The notes under the pieces: model-generated
What the model was told of the DNA's origin: nothing
Databases searched by the model: none
The model's input: the letters and a program-made list of their open reading frames with translations, nothing else
Assembly: GCA_937868245.1 (NCBI GenBank)
Contig: CALMMI010000107.1
Coordinates: forward strand, 1-9,949
Origin: an uncultured Ignavibacteria bacterium
GTDB taxonomy: Bacteria > Bacteroidota > Ignavibacteria > Kapaibacteriales > UBA961
Length of the DNA: 9,949 nt
Direction of reading: 5' to 3'
Translations under genes and position numbers: made by a program
In this document: positions 1 to 6,644 of the stretch, one piece after another
How the letters are laid out: each line of letters begins with the position of its first letter
How positions within the stretch are numbered: position 1 is the stretch's first letter

Positions 1-1490
1 GCAAAGGTTGGTTGCCAAATGGTAAGGAAATTTTATGGTCAGCCCGTAGAGACAGTGCATTTATTCAAAAAATCGATACCCCACGAAAAAAATCACTCCG
101 TCCTGCACTTGCCGTACTTTCACCGGATGAACCTTATGGGTTTGAGCAAATTCCTGCACAACAGTCGGTATTGCTTAAAAACGCAACGATTTGGACAAGT
201 GCCCAAGCAGGGATAATGAAGGAATCCGATATATTTATCTCCGGCGGTAAGATTGTTGCAATCGGAAAAGATTTAGGTAATAATGCAGATATAACGATTG
301 ATGCATCAGGAAAAGACATAACACCCGGAATTATCGACGAGCATTCCCATATTGCTATTGAAGGCGGGGTTAACGAAGGTACACATGCTGTTACAGCCGA
401 AGTACGGATAGGAGATGTTTTGTATCCGGATGATATTTCTATTTACCGTCAGCTTGCAGGCGGGGTTACAAGTTCTCACCTTCTGCACGGCTCTGCAAAT
501 CCTATTGGCGGACAATTACAGCTCATCAAATTACGCTGGGGAGCAGATGTTGACGAATTAAAATTTGAGAATTTTAAGGGAACAATCAAATTTGCACTCG
601 GGGAAAACGTTAAACAATCTAATTGGGGTGACAGAGCTGTTACACGCTACCCTCAAACTCGAATGGGAGTAGAAGAAATCATGCGCGACGGGTTCCAGGC
701 TGCTCTTGAATACGAGAAACAGATGAAAGAAGGGGTGAAAGGAAGTTCAATACCACCACGCCGTGATATACAACTTGAAACACTGTTAGAGATTATTCGT
801 GGAAAACGTTTCATTCACTGCCATTCGTATGTGCAAAGTGAAATTCTGATGCTCATCCGTCTTGCTGAAGAATTCGGGTTCAAGGTTAATACCTTTACCC
901 ATATTTTGGAAGGCTATAAAGTCGCAAGAGAAATGGCACAGCATGGTGCCGGCGGCTCTACGTTCTCCGATTGGTGGGATTATAAATTTGAGGTTTATGA
1001 TGCAATTCCCCAAAATCCGGCAATTATGCAAGAGCAAGGTGTGATTGTTGCAATCAATTCCGACGACGGGGAAATGGCACGTCGTCTTAATCAGGAAGCC
1101 GGAAAATCAGTAAAGTATGGTGGAGTCTCCGAAGAAAATGCTTTGAAGTTTGTAACGATAAACCCTGCAAAACTCTTATATGTGGATGACCGTGTAGGTT
1201 CGCTCGAAGTAGGTAAGGATGCTGATATTGTTCTTTGGAACGGCAACCCGCTCTCAAACTTCTCGAGAGTTGAGCAAACGTATGTGGACGGACGTAAATA
1301 TTTCGACCGCGTAACTGACGAACAAATGCGCAAACGTGACGAAAATTTCCGTGCGATATTAGAGCAACGGGCAATTGAAGCAGCAACAAATGGTGACCCC
1401 ATTAAAGTAAAAGCCCCCAAAGCTCCAAAGAAGGAATACGGTTGCGATGATATGCAAGATGAAATGAAGGGGAGTTACTCGGAAGAATGA
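1..1490 (+). CDS. Amidohydrolase, C-terminal catalytic domain (5' end outside window)
   Basis: This is the C-terminal part of a metal-dependent amidohydrolase related to imidazolonepropionase/dihydroorotase-type enzymes. The frame is open to the left edge, with the first full codon at 3-5 and no stop. The TTG at 12-14 is therefore not a credible start, and the gene begins upstream. Metal-site motifs appear in the expected order: HSH (342-350), two His in HCH (816-824), THILEG with His at 900-902, and NSDDGE with the catalytic-type Asp at 1062-1067. The stretch 'HSHIAIEGGVNEGT', followed by 'QLAGGVTSSHLLHGSANPIGGQ', is characteristic of a Bacteroidota family of about 1000 residues. In that family two amidohydrolase domains lie in tandem and a signal peptide precedes them. 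What is seen here would be the second domain, including the usual Lys-rich tail ending near 'YGCDD'. The substrate is unknown; a periplasmic location is inferred from the family only. Identification as an amidohydrolase is very secure, the exact subfamily fairly so. Confidence 0.93.
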   Translation, partial: KGWLPNGKEILWSARRDSAFIQKIDTPRKKSLRPALAVLSPDEPYGFEQIPAQQSVLLKNATIWTSAQAGIMKESDIFISGGKIVAIGKDLGNNADITIDASGKDITPGIIDEHSHIAIEGGVNEGTHAVTAEVRIGDVLYPDDISIYRQLAGGVTSSHLLHGSANPIGGQLQLIKLRWGADVDELKFENFKGTIKFALGENVKQSNWGDRAVTRYPQTRMGVEEIMRDGFQAALEYEKQMKEGVKGSSIPPRRDIQLETLLEIIRGKRFIHCHSYVQSEILMLIRLAEEFGFKVNTFTHILEGYKVAREMAQHGAGGSTFSDWWDYKFEVYDAIPQNPAIMQEQGVIVAINSDDGEMARRLNQEAGKSVKYGGVSEENALKFVTINPAKLLYVDDRVGSLEVGKDADIVLWNGNPLSNFSRVEQTYVDGRKYFDRVTDEQMRKRDENFRAILEQRAIEAATNGDPIKVKAPKAPKKEYGCDDMQDEMKGSYSEE

Positions 1491-1535
1491 GAGAAGTCAG
1501 TTTTGTTAATCAATTCCGACTTACTTTTAGAACCG

Positions 1536-1719
1536 GTCATTCTGAGTGAGTCTTCGAGTGAAGAATCTCAGTTTAGACTGCTCTTGAGAATTAATCATCT
1601 GCATTACAAAACGAGTTAATTTTGATTAGCTCACTTAACAATACATTCATTATAGAAGAAGTAATCCTCCAGAATCAATTCAACTGAGATTCTGCCGTCG
1701 GGGGACTCCCTCTGAATAT
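1536..1719. repeat. Short element bounded by imperfect inverted repeats
   Basis: The 299-base gap between the amidohydrolase and the peroxidase has no credible gene. Instead it contains two arms of about 38 bases in opposite orientation. The left arm (1536-1573) begins TCATTCTGAG and ends GAATCTCAGTT; the right arm (1682-1719) begins AACTGAGATTC and ends TCTGAATAT. The inner 11 bases are exact reverse complements, and by hand alignment roughly two thirds of the arm matches. Between the arms lies a compact hairpin, GAGTTAAT / ATTAGCTC with a TTTG loop (1613-1632, one G-T pair). The left arm also contains TCTTC-GAGT-GAAGA (1551-1564). The sequence style resembles the dispersed 'TCATTCTGAG...AGAATCTC' repeats known from many Bacteroidota-like genomes. 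It may be a MITE-like or REP-like element. I saw no clear target-site duplication. Confidence 0.6.
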
Positions 1720-1789
1720 CAAATTTTAACCATACGGTTACATAGGTCGGTTAAGTTAACCGGCAAGAATACAACAATCAAACAACCAA

Positions 1790-2368
1790 ATGTCCCTCAA
1801 AAGAATAATCAGCAGTATAATTTCAATCATCCTTTCAATATTTATCAGTTCGCCTATGATATCAGAACCGTATAACGGAGAATCTTTTTATGATTTTACC
1901 ATGAGAACAATTGAAGGTAAAGAAGTTAAATTAGACCAGTATAAGGGTAAAGTCGTGTTGGTAGTTAATGTAGCTTCGTTCTGCGGATATACCAAGCAAT
2001 ATACAGGCTTAGAACAGCTTTACGAAAAGTATAAGGACAAAGGGCTTGTATTGATTGGTTTCCCCGCCAATAATTACGGTGAGCAGGAGCCGGGTTCAGA
2101 TGCAGAAATCAAAGAATTCTGCTCCACCCATTACAATGTAACATTCCAAATGTTTGCGAAAATATCTGTGCTTGGCGAGGATAAACACCCGCTCTACAAA
2201 TTCCTGACAAGTGGTGGCGGAGATGAAAAACTGGCTGGTGAAGTTGCATGGAATTTTGAAAAATTCCTAATAAGCAGAAACGGAAAGATAATGAGCCGTT
2301 ATAAACGCAATATCGAGCCGATGTCGGATGAAATTGTAACGGCAGTTGAACGGGAACTTGAAAAGTAG
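1790..2368 (+). CDS. Glutathione peroxidase family protein, exported, Cys type
   Basis: A 192-residue thiol peroxidase of the glutathione peroxidase superfamily, which reduces H2O2 or organic hydroperoxides. The catalytic tetrad is complete: Cys65 (ASFCGYT, coded TGC, so not selenocysteine), Gln99 (YGEQEPG), and Trp154-Asn155 (AWNFEKFL). Cys111 in 'KEFCSTHY' sits where Cys-type bacterial and plant enzymes keep the resolving cysteine. This predicts a disulfide-forming, thioredoxin-like-reductant-dependent enzyme rather than a glutathione one. Residues 1-25 (MSLKRI, then a run of Ile/Ser/Leu) form an N-terminal hydrophobic segment read as a signal peptide or membrane anchor, so the enzyme probably works in the periplasm. 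The usual FPCNQ motif reads FPANN here. The start at 1790 has no evident Shine-Dalgarno sequence but gives the natural signal peptide. The gene lies 32 bases before purS and may be the first gene of the following run. Confidence 0.93.
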   Translation: MSLKRIISSIISIILSIFISSPMISEPYNGESFYDFTMRTIEGKEVKLDQYKGKVVLVVNVASFCGYTKQYTGLEQLYEKYKDKGLVLIGFPANNYGEQEPGSDAEIKEFCSTHYNVTFQMFAKISVLGEDKHPLYKFLTSGGGDEKLAGEVAWNFEKFLISRNGKIMSRYKRNIEPMSDEIVTAVERELEK

Positions 2369-2400
2369 AACTTTATAAACATAATAAGTAGAATTATACA

Positions 2401-2670
2401 ATGAATACCTATAACGCAACAATAACCATAACACTGCGCAAGGGCATTTTGGATGTTCAGGGTAAAACTGTTGAACATGCTCTTCATGCAACGGATTTTC
2501 CGATGATTTCTCATTTACGAATCGGTAAATTCGTTGAGCTGACAGTAGAAGCAGAAACTATGGAATCAGCACATACCCTTTTGGAAGGGGCTTGTCTCAA
2601 ATTGATTACAAATCCAATAATGGAAGATTTCTCGATTTCTATCCACGAACCAAAGGCGGAGCAGGTATGA
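2401..2670 (+). CDS. purS: Phosphoribosylformylglycinamidine synthase subunit PurS
   Basis: An 89-residue protein matching PurS, the small subunit of the split FGAM synthase (PurL-PurQ-PurS), which carries out the fourth step of de novo purine synthesis in the cytoplasm. PurS bridges the glutaminase PurQ to the synthase PurL. Visible support is the length (family about 80-90), the opening beta strand 'ATITITLRKGILDVQGKTVEHAL', and the typical GILD.QG..V pattern. Next come 'VRIGKF'-like (here LRIGKFVEL) and the C-terminal 'LITNPIMEDFSISI', the classic 'LLaNPViEdy' motif. The stop TGA at 2668-2670 overlaps the ATG of purQ (ATGA), which suggests translational coupling and equal production of the two subunits. 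No obvious Shine-Dalgarno precedes 2401. The large subunit purL is not in this window. Confidence 0.95.
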   Translation: MNTYNATITITLRKGILDVQGKTVEHALHATDFPMISHLRIGKFVELTVEAETMESAHTLLEGACLKLITNPIMEDFSISIHEPKAEQV

Positions 2671-3389
2671 AGTATGGAATAGTAAGATTTCCGGGTTCTA
2701 ACTGTGATCATGATGCTTTTACAGCAGCTTCTCAAAGCGGGTCGGCTGTATATTTATGGCATAAGGATACTCAAATTCCTAAGGGGATAGACTGCATTAT
2801 TCTTCCAGGAGGGTTTTCGTATGGCGACTATCTCCGCTGCGGTGCAATTGCACGATTTTCTCCTATTATGCGCGAAGTTGTAACCTTTGCCGGTAATGGA
2901 GGTTTAGCTATAGGAATTTGTAACGGATTCCAAATTCTGACCGAAGCCGGACTATTGCCCGGGGTATTACTCCGAAACAGCGGATTAAACTTTGTGTGCC
3001 GTGATGTGTTCTTAAATGTAGCCAATGCATCCACACCATTTACGTCTTCGTTTGTTCAGAATCAAATAATCAAGATTCCCGTTGCTCATGGTGACGGAAA
3101 TTACTATGCTGATGCTGAAACAATCTCTAAGCTTGAAACAAATAATCAAGTTGTATTCAGATATTGTAATAGTGAAGGTCAGTTGACAGAAGACGCAAAT
3201 CCGAATGGTTCGATTAATAATATCGCCGGGGTTATAAATGAACGCGGTAATGTTCTTGGCATGATGCCACATCCTGAACGGTATGCAGATTCTCTGCTTG
3301 GGTGCACTGACGGCAGGGGAGTTTTTGAGTCACTCGAACTATTCGGCTTATCAAATTCTACCAAAACGGTAGAATCTATATCATATTAA
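2667..3389 (+). CDS. purQ: Phosphoribosylformylglycinamidine synthase subunit PurQ
   Basis: A 240-residue class I glutamine amidotransferase that hydrolyses glutamine and passes ammonia to PurL for FGAM synthesis. The N-terminus 'MKYGIVRFPGSNCDHD' is the standard PurQ opening. It is followed by 'ILPGGFSYGDYLRCGAIAR', the nucleophile Cys85 in GICNGFQ, and His202/Glu204 in MPHPER, which completes the Cys-His-Glu triad. Length is close to the usual 220-240. The frame is open further upstream to 2592, but that extension lies inside purS and does not look like PurQ. The ATG at 2667, with GGAG at 2658-2661 five bases before it, is the sound start. The overlap with purS indicates coupled translation. 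The C-terminal 15 residues or so, after FGL, are a short non-conserved tail. Confidence 0.96.
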   Translation: MKYGIVRFPGSNCDHDAFTAASQSGSAVYLWHKDTQIPKGIDCIILPGGFSYGDYLRCGAIARFSPIMREVVTFAGNGGLAIGICNGFQILTEAGLLPGVLLRNSGLNFVCRDVFLNVANASTPFTSSFVQNQIIKIPVAHGDGNYYADAETISKLETNNQVVFRYCNSEGQLTEDANPNGSINNIAGVINERGNVLGMMPHPERYADSLLGCTDGRGVFESLELFGLSNSTKTVESISY

Positions 3390-3408
3390 ATTTATTGGGA
3401 GAGACATT

Positions 3409-3579
3409 ATGTTTGGACTAGGAACGCCGGAACTTCTCGTAATTGCCTTGGCAATTCTACTGTTTTTCGGCGCAAAAAAAATACCTGATCTTATGAAGGG
3501 GCTTGGATCAGGAATAAAAGAATTTAAAAAAGCGGCATCTAACGAAGAAGAAAAAGAAGAAAAAAAGAAAGAGGCTTAA
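3409..3579 (+). CDS. tatA: Sec-independent protein translocase subunit TatA (56 aa)
   Basis: This small gene codes for a TatA/TatE-type protein, the pore-forming subunit of the twin-arginine export pathway for folded proteins. Reading from ATG 3409 gives MFGLGTPELLVIALAILLFF, then GAKKIPDLMKGLGSGIKEFKKA and a Lys/Glu-rich tail to TAA 3577-3579. All TatA hallmarks are in place: a polar Glu8 at the start of a single membrane helix (about residues 8-20), the FG hinge at 20-21, an amphipathic helix containing KKIPDL and the conserved Phe39, and a charged C-terminus. A strong ribosome site GGGAG (3397-3401) lies seven bases upstream. It starts 19 bases after purQ and stops 4 bases before the DinB-like gene, so it is probably in the same transcript. 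TatC, the receptor partner, is not seen here. Confidence 0.95.
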   Translation: MFGLGTPELLVIALAILLFFGAKKIPDLMKGLGSGIKEFKKAASNEEEKEEKKKEA

Positions 3580-3583
3580 ACAA

Positions 3584-4051
3584 ATGGAAAAAGCATATTT
3601 CCGTCGTCAGTTCGACTACGACGCATGGGCAAATGCAGTTACCGTATTATCTCTTGAACAAGTGGAGGGTAGTAGTGCTGCCGAGCGTCCGTTGCGATTA
3701 ATGGGGCATATTCTTGCTGCACAACGTATGTGGCTTATGCGTCTGATAGGTGAGCCTTCTCCTAACGTCGAGTTGTTTCCCTTACATACAGTAGAAGAAT
3801 GTGGAGAAATGTGTGCGGAATTTATTGATTTCTGGAAAGAGTTTTTCAAAGACCTTACTCCTAAAGAACTTGCTTCAAGTATTAAATATAAGAATACTAA
3901 AGGTGAAGAATTTACAAGTACGATACAAGATATTCTTACACATATAACCCATCATTCAGCATATCACCGAGGTCAAATTGCAGCAGCAATACGTGAAGCA
4001 GGGCATACTCCGGCAGTAACTGATTTTATAGCATACACCCGGCGGAAATAA
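3584..4051 (+). CDS. DinB/YfiT-family putative metal-binding protein
   Basis: A 155-residue four-helix-bundle protein of the DinB (DNA-damage-inducible)/YfiT superfamily. Members bind a divalent metal with three histidines and include thiol-dependent transferases and hydrolases; this superfamily is unrelated to DNA polymerase IV, which is also called DinB. The three expected ligands are visible: His42 in 'LMGHILAAQRMWL', and His124 and His128 in 'THHSAYHRGQI'. The HxxxHRGQ signature near the C-terminus is diagnostic. The N-terminal 'RQFDYDAWAN' matches the usual 'yn.wan' opening of the first helix. It is inserted between two tat genes, starting 4 bases after tatA, with GAGG at 3571-3574 inside the end of tatA as a possible ribosome site. 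The true reaction is unknown, and its place beside Tat and purine genes does not clarify it. Confidence 0.88.
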   Translation: MEKAYFRRQFDYDAWANAVTVLSLEQVEGSSAAERPLRLMGHILAAQRMWLMRLIGEPSPNVELFPLHTVEECGEMCAEFIDFWKEFFKDLTPKELASSIKYKNTKGEEFTSTIQDILTHITHHSAYHRGQIAAAIREAGHTPAVTDFIAYTRRK

Positions 4052-4102
4052 GTTCGGTACATTCAAAAGAAAGTCTGATTTTCGTATCTATACAATAATA
4101 GT

Positions 4103-4555
4103 ATGTTTGATGTAGGCGGAGGAGAACTTCTCCTGATATTTGTAGCAGTTCTGCTGCTGTTCGGTCCAAAGAAAATCCCCGAGGTAATGCGTTCGGTTGG
4201 GAAAGGCTTGCGTCAATTCCGGGATGCGCAGGAAGGACTGAAACAGCAGATGCGTGACCTATCCGCAGATGTTGAAAAAATGACGAATATCGAAGAGACT
4301 CCTGTTCGTGTCACTCCCAAAAAAGTAGAGGAAATACAGATAGCGGAAGTAATCTCACCGAATCAAGTTTCGATGGAGATTGACGGTCAAGTTTCGATGG
4401 AGATTGAAAATCAATTCCCAAAACCTGAAGAAAGCGTATTTCCTGATTCTACTCCGGTTATTATTCCTAAGCCTGCAGAATCCTCGGTTGCAAGGAATCA
4501 ACCGACTACAAAAAAAGTGTTTGATGATACAATCTATGATAACGGAGCTTCGTAA
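4103..4555 (+). CDS. TatA/TatB-like twin-arginine translocase subunit with long tail
   Basis: A 150-residue second Tat-type protein. 'MFDVGGGELLLIFVAVLLLFGPKKIPEVM' gives the short periplasmic start with Glu8, one membrane helix (about 8-20), the FGPKKIP hinge, and an amphipathic helix 'SVGKGLRQFRDAQEG'. The 'MFD.G..ELL' start and the longer helical region (about 25-60) are TatB-like, while FGPKKIPE is common to TatA and TatB. The TatB role, which is substrate recognition with TatC, is therefore likely but not certain. Residues after about 65 form a Pro/Glu/Ser-rich, probably disordered cytoplasmic tail. It contains a tandem VSMEI duplication (VSMEIDGQ/VSMEIENQ). There is no clear Shine-Dalgarno before 4103. 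The gene follows the DinB-like gene by 51 bases and precedes gatA by 69. Confidence 0.88.
   Translation: MFDVGGGELLLIFVAVLLLFGPKKIPEVMRSVGKGLRQFRDAQEGLKQQMRDLSADVEKMTNIEETPVRVTPKKVEEIQIAEVISPNQVSMEIDGQVSMEIENQFPKPEESVFPDSTPVIIPKPAESSVARNQPTTKKVFDDTIYDNGAS
4363..4407 (+). repeat. In-frame 21-bp direct repeat inside the Tat-like gene
   Basis: Two exact copies of a 21-base unit beginning TCAAGTTTCGATGG and ending AGATTGA occupy 4363-4383 and 4387-4407. The repeat period is 24 bases, or eight codons. Each unit encodes QVSMEI plus an acidic residue, so the duplication keeps the reading frame. It falls in the variable tail after the amphipathic helix, where a gain or loss of copies would be tolerated. 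It is probably a recent slippage duplication. Confidence 0.9.
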
Positions 4556-4624
4556 CAATTTCCGGTTCCATTTCTTAGAAAAGTTAACAATCTCCTTACC
4601 CAGCAATTATTTATCTGTTCCTAT

Positions 4625-6049
4625 ATGCTTTCTTATTCGACATTTCGTGAAGCTGCCGAAAGCGGCACGATTACCTCAGCCGATACTACACGCCAAGCAA
4701 TATCCGATATTCAATCAAAAAAACACCTGAATGCTTTCCTGACTGTTTGTGAGAACGAAGCACTTACCCATGCTGAAAAATCCGATGAACATTTTTCAGC
4801 TAATACTGCCCGTTTGCTTGAAGGAATGACCATAGCATTGAAAGACAATATTTCAACAAAGGGAATCCGTACTACATGTGCATCCAAGATACTCGAAAAC
4901 TTTATTCCCGTGTATGATGCAACCATTGTAGAGCGAATGGACGCACACGGCGGTGTGATTGTAGGAAAAACAAATCTGGATGAATTTGCAATGGGTTCGT
5001 CCAACGAAAATTCTGCATTTGGTCCGGTGGAGCATCCTTTGGGTAATAATCTTGTCTCCGGCGGTTCATCCGGCGGTTCGACTGTTGCAGTGGCGGCGGG
5101 ACTTGTTCACGCTGCACTTGGTTCAGATACAGGCGGATCTGTCCGCCAGCCGGCTGCACTTTGCGGAGTGGTTGGCTTCAAGCCGACGTATGGAAGAATT
5201 TCACGATATGGCATGGTTGCGTTTGCTTCATCTTTGGATCAGATAGGAATCTTAGCGGCAGATGTACAAACAACTGCTCGTTTTTTTGATGCCCTGAGTG
5301 GCAATGATGAGCGGGACTCGACCACAGCTCAACTTCCGCCAACACAGTCATTAGAAAGAATACAAAGCCCTCTACTCGATAAATTTACGGTAGCAGTTTT
5401 GCCTGATAGTGAGCTTGCCGGGTGTGACCCTGATGTATTGAAAGTTTACAATTCACGTCTTGATATTCTACGTGAAAATGGAGCAACGATAATTTCTGCG
5501 GTAATCCCGGGGAGTAATGCTTGGATACCGACATACTACATTCTTGCAACAGCCGAGGCATCATCCAATCTTGCACGGTTCGACGGAGTACGCTATGGAT
5601 TTAGGGCAACTATTAATGAAGATGACGAGGACGCAATGATTGTACGCAGCCGTACACAAGGATTCGGAGCAGAAGTAAAACGGAGGATTATGCTCGGTAC
5701 GTATGTACTCTCTTCAGGATATTACGACGCCTATTATCGCAAGGCTCAAAAAGCACGCAGATTGGTTCTGAACGGCTATAATGATATATTTGCAAAAGCT
5801 GATGTGTTGTTTTTGCCCACAACACCTACTCCTGCATTCAAGCGCGGTGAAAAAACAGCAGATCCGGTGGCGATGTATCTTTCAGATTATTTCACAGTTT
5901 CGGCTAACCTAGCAGGGATACCTGCTATTTCAATTCCTGCAGGTGAATCCTCGGATGGATTACCAATCGGAATGCAACTTCAAGCAAAAAGTTTTGATGA
6001 TGAGAGACTACTATATTTTGCTCATCATTTTTTTCAATTATTTAAGTAA
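4625..6049 (+). CDS. gatA: Asp-tRNA(Asn)/Glu-tRNA(Gln) amidotransferase subunit A
   Basis: A 474-residue amidase-signature enzyme, the glutaminase subunit of GatCAB. GatCAB amidates mischarged Glu-tRNA(Gln) and/or Asp-tRNA(Asn) in the cytoplasm. The Ser-cisSer-Lys triad is visible as Lys73 (ALKDNI), Ser148 in the SGGSSGGS loop and Ser172 in GSDTGGSVRQPA. The 75- and 24-residue spacings agree with known GatA proteins. Further GatA-specific marks are 'GKTNLDEFAMGSSNENSAFG', 'VGFKPTYGRISRYGMVAFASSLDQIG', 'AEASSNLARFDGVRYG' and 'PIGMQLQAK' near the end. Length is normal (about 475-490) and the gene is intact. The ATG at 4625 gives the usual N-terminal helix; a Shine-Dalgarno is not obvious. gatB and gatC are not in the window. 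The next gene begins four bases after its stop. Confidence 0.97.
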   Translation: MLSYSTFREAAESGTITSADTTRQAISDIQSKKHLNAFLTVCENEALTHAEKSDEHFSANTARLLEGMTIALKDNISTKGIRTTCASKILENFIPVYDATIVERMDAHGGVIVGKTNLDEFAMGSSNENSAFGPVEHPLGNNLVSGGSSGGSTVAVAAGLVHAALGSDTGGSVRQPAALCGVVGFKPTYGRISRYGMVAFASSLDQIGILAADVQTTARFFDALSGNDERDSTTAQLPPTQSLERIQSPLLDKFTVAVLPDSELAGCDPDVLKVYNSRLDILRENGATIISAVIPGSNAWIPTYYILATAEASSNLARFDGVRYGFRATINEDDEDAMIVRSRTQGFGAEVKRRIMLGTYVLSSGYYDAYYRKAQKARRLVLNGYNDIFAKADVLFLPTTPTPAFKRGEKTADPVAMYLSDYFTVSANLAGIPAISIPAGESSDGLPIGMQLQAKSFDDERLLYFAHHFFQLFK

Positions 6050-6053
6050 ACGT

Positions 6054-6569
6054 ATGAATATTGTACCGGAAGATATTATAGAAGCAACATGGGAGAGACT
6101 GTCGGAATTAACAATTGATGAATTGGATCAGCTTGTTGTGCGTTTATCGGATGAGCAACCCGATTTATTTGAGTACTTAACTTCCAATCCCGAAAACTTC
6201 ACCGAAAATGACAGCAGCTTTACTCTTTTTATGGGGTTATTGGTGTGGCTGACGCTTGGTCAAAGCGGTGGCGAACTGCCGGTTCTTACATGGGAAATAC
6301 TGGAAGAACAGGAAAATGCAAATTACACCAAGATGGCGGAACTTGCACAATTGATGATAGATTCACAAGAAGAAGGACTAAAAAAGATTTCTGAATTCTA
6401 TACTGATCATCATCAGCCGGAACTCTATGGTTATCTTGCAGCAGTTCTCTCGCCTGACGAGGAAGAGGATATTGAGGAGGAAGATGAAGCACTTGCAATT
6501 GAGGATGAAAGCCGTCCGCTTATTTTCTTGATGCTCAAGACTGTGTTGGATTGTTTGGATGCGGAGTAA
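6054..6569 (+). CDS. Hypothetical acidic protein following gatA
   Basis: A 171-residue protein I do not recognise. It starts at the ATG at 6054, four bases after the gatA stop. The frame is open back to 5943, but that part lies within gatA and reads as an unlikely mixture, so the short form is preferred. The protein is strongly acidic and looks mostly helical: 'PEDIIEATWERLSELTIDELDQLVVRLSDEQPDLFEYL' (5-42), then a more hydrophobic stretch around 56-69 (FTLFMGLLVWLTLG). A Glu/Asp-dense run follows at 135-152, and the protein ends with a short hydrophobic helix, RPLIFLMLKTVLDCL. There is no signal peptide. It lacks the pattern and size of GatC. The tight spacing implies co-translation with gatA, and a strong terminator follows 30 bases later. 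The function is unknown; reality as a gene is well supported by position, length and intact frame. Confidence 0.8.
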   Translation: MNIVPEDIIEATWERLSELTIDELDQLVVRLSDEQPDLFEYLTSNPENFTENDSSFTLFMGLLVWLTLGQSGGELPVLTWEILEEQENANYTKMAELAQLMIDSQEEGLKKISEFYTDHHQPELYGYLAAVLSPDEEEDIEEEDEALAIEDESRPLIFLMLKTVLDCLDAE

Positions 6570-6597
6570 AAAAAAATAGTAGAACTATAGTAATAAT

Positions 6598-6644
6598 AAA
6601 AACCTCAAGCCACGATAGTGACTATGAGGTTTTTTTGTTTTTTT
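6598..6644 (+). terminator. Strong rho-independent terminator ending the pur-tat-gat run
   Basis: Thirty bases after the acidic gene's stop, AACCTCA (6601-6607) pairs with TGAGGTT (6625-6631). Inside this, AGCCAC (6608-6613) pairs with GTGACT (6618-6623) with one mismatch, around a GATA loop. The stem is followed by a run of T (6630-6636), a G, and more T to 6644. A-rich bases before the stem extend the pairing into the T run and could let it work in both directions. It is placed to end the upstream transcript. Confidence 0.92.

Noticed and set aside
1982..1984. Selenocysteine at the peroxidase active site
   Set aside because: The active-site codon is TGC (Cys65), not TGA, and no recoding is needed.
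2592..2666. A longer PurQ starting at 2592
   Set aside because: The extra 25 residues overlap purS and do not resemble PurQ, whose conserved start MKYGIVRFPGSN is at 2667 with a ribosome site.
3584..4051. DNA polymerase IV because of the name DinB
   Set aside because: The HxxxHRGQ signature and 155-residue length belong to the DinB/YfiT four-helix family, not to Y-family polymerases.
5943..6053. A longer form of the acidic protein starting inside gatA
   Set aside because: The extension overlaps the conserved end of gatA by more than 100 bases; the ATG at 6054 fits operon spacing.
6054..6569. The gene after gatA being gatC
   Set aside because: GatC is about 95 residues with a different helical pattern; this protein is 171 residues and acidic with no visible GatC motif.
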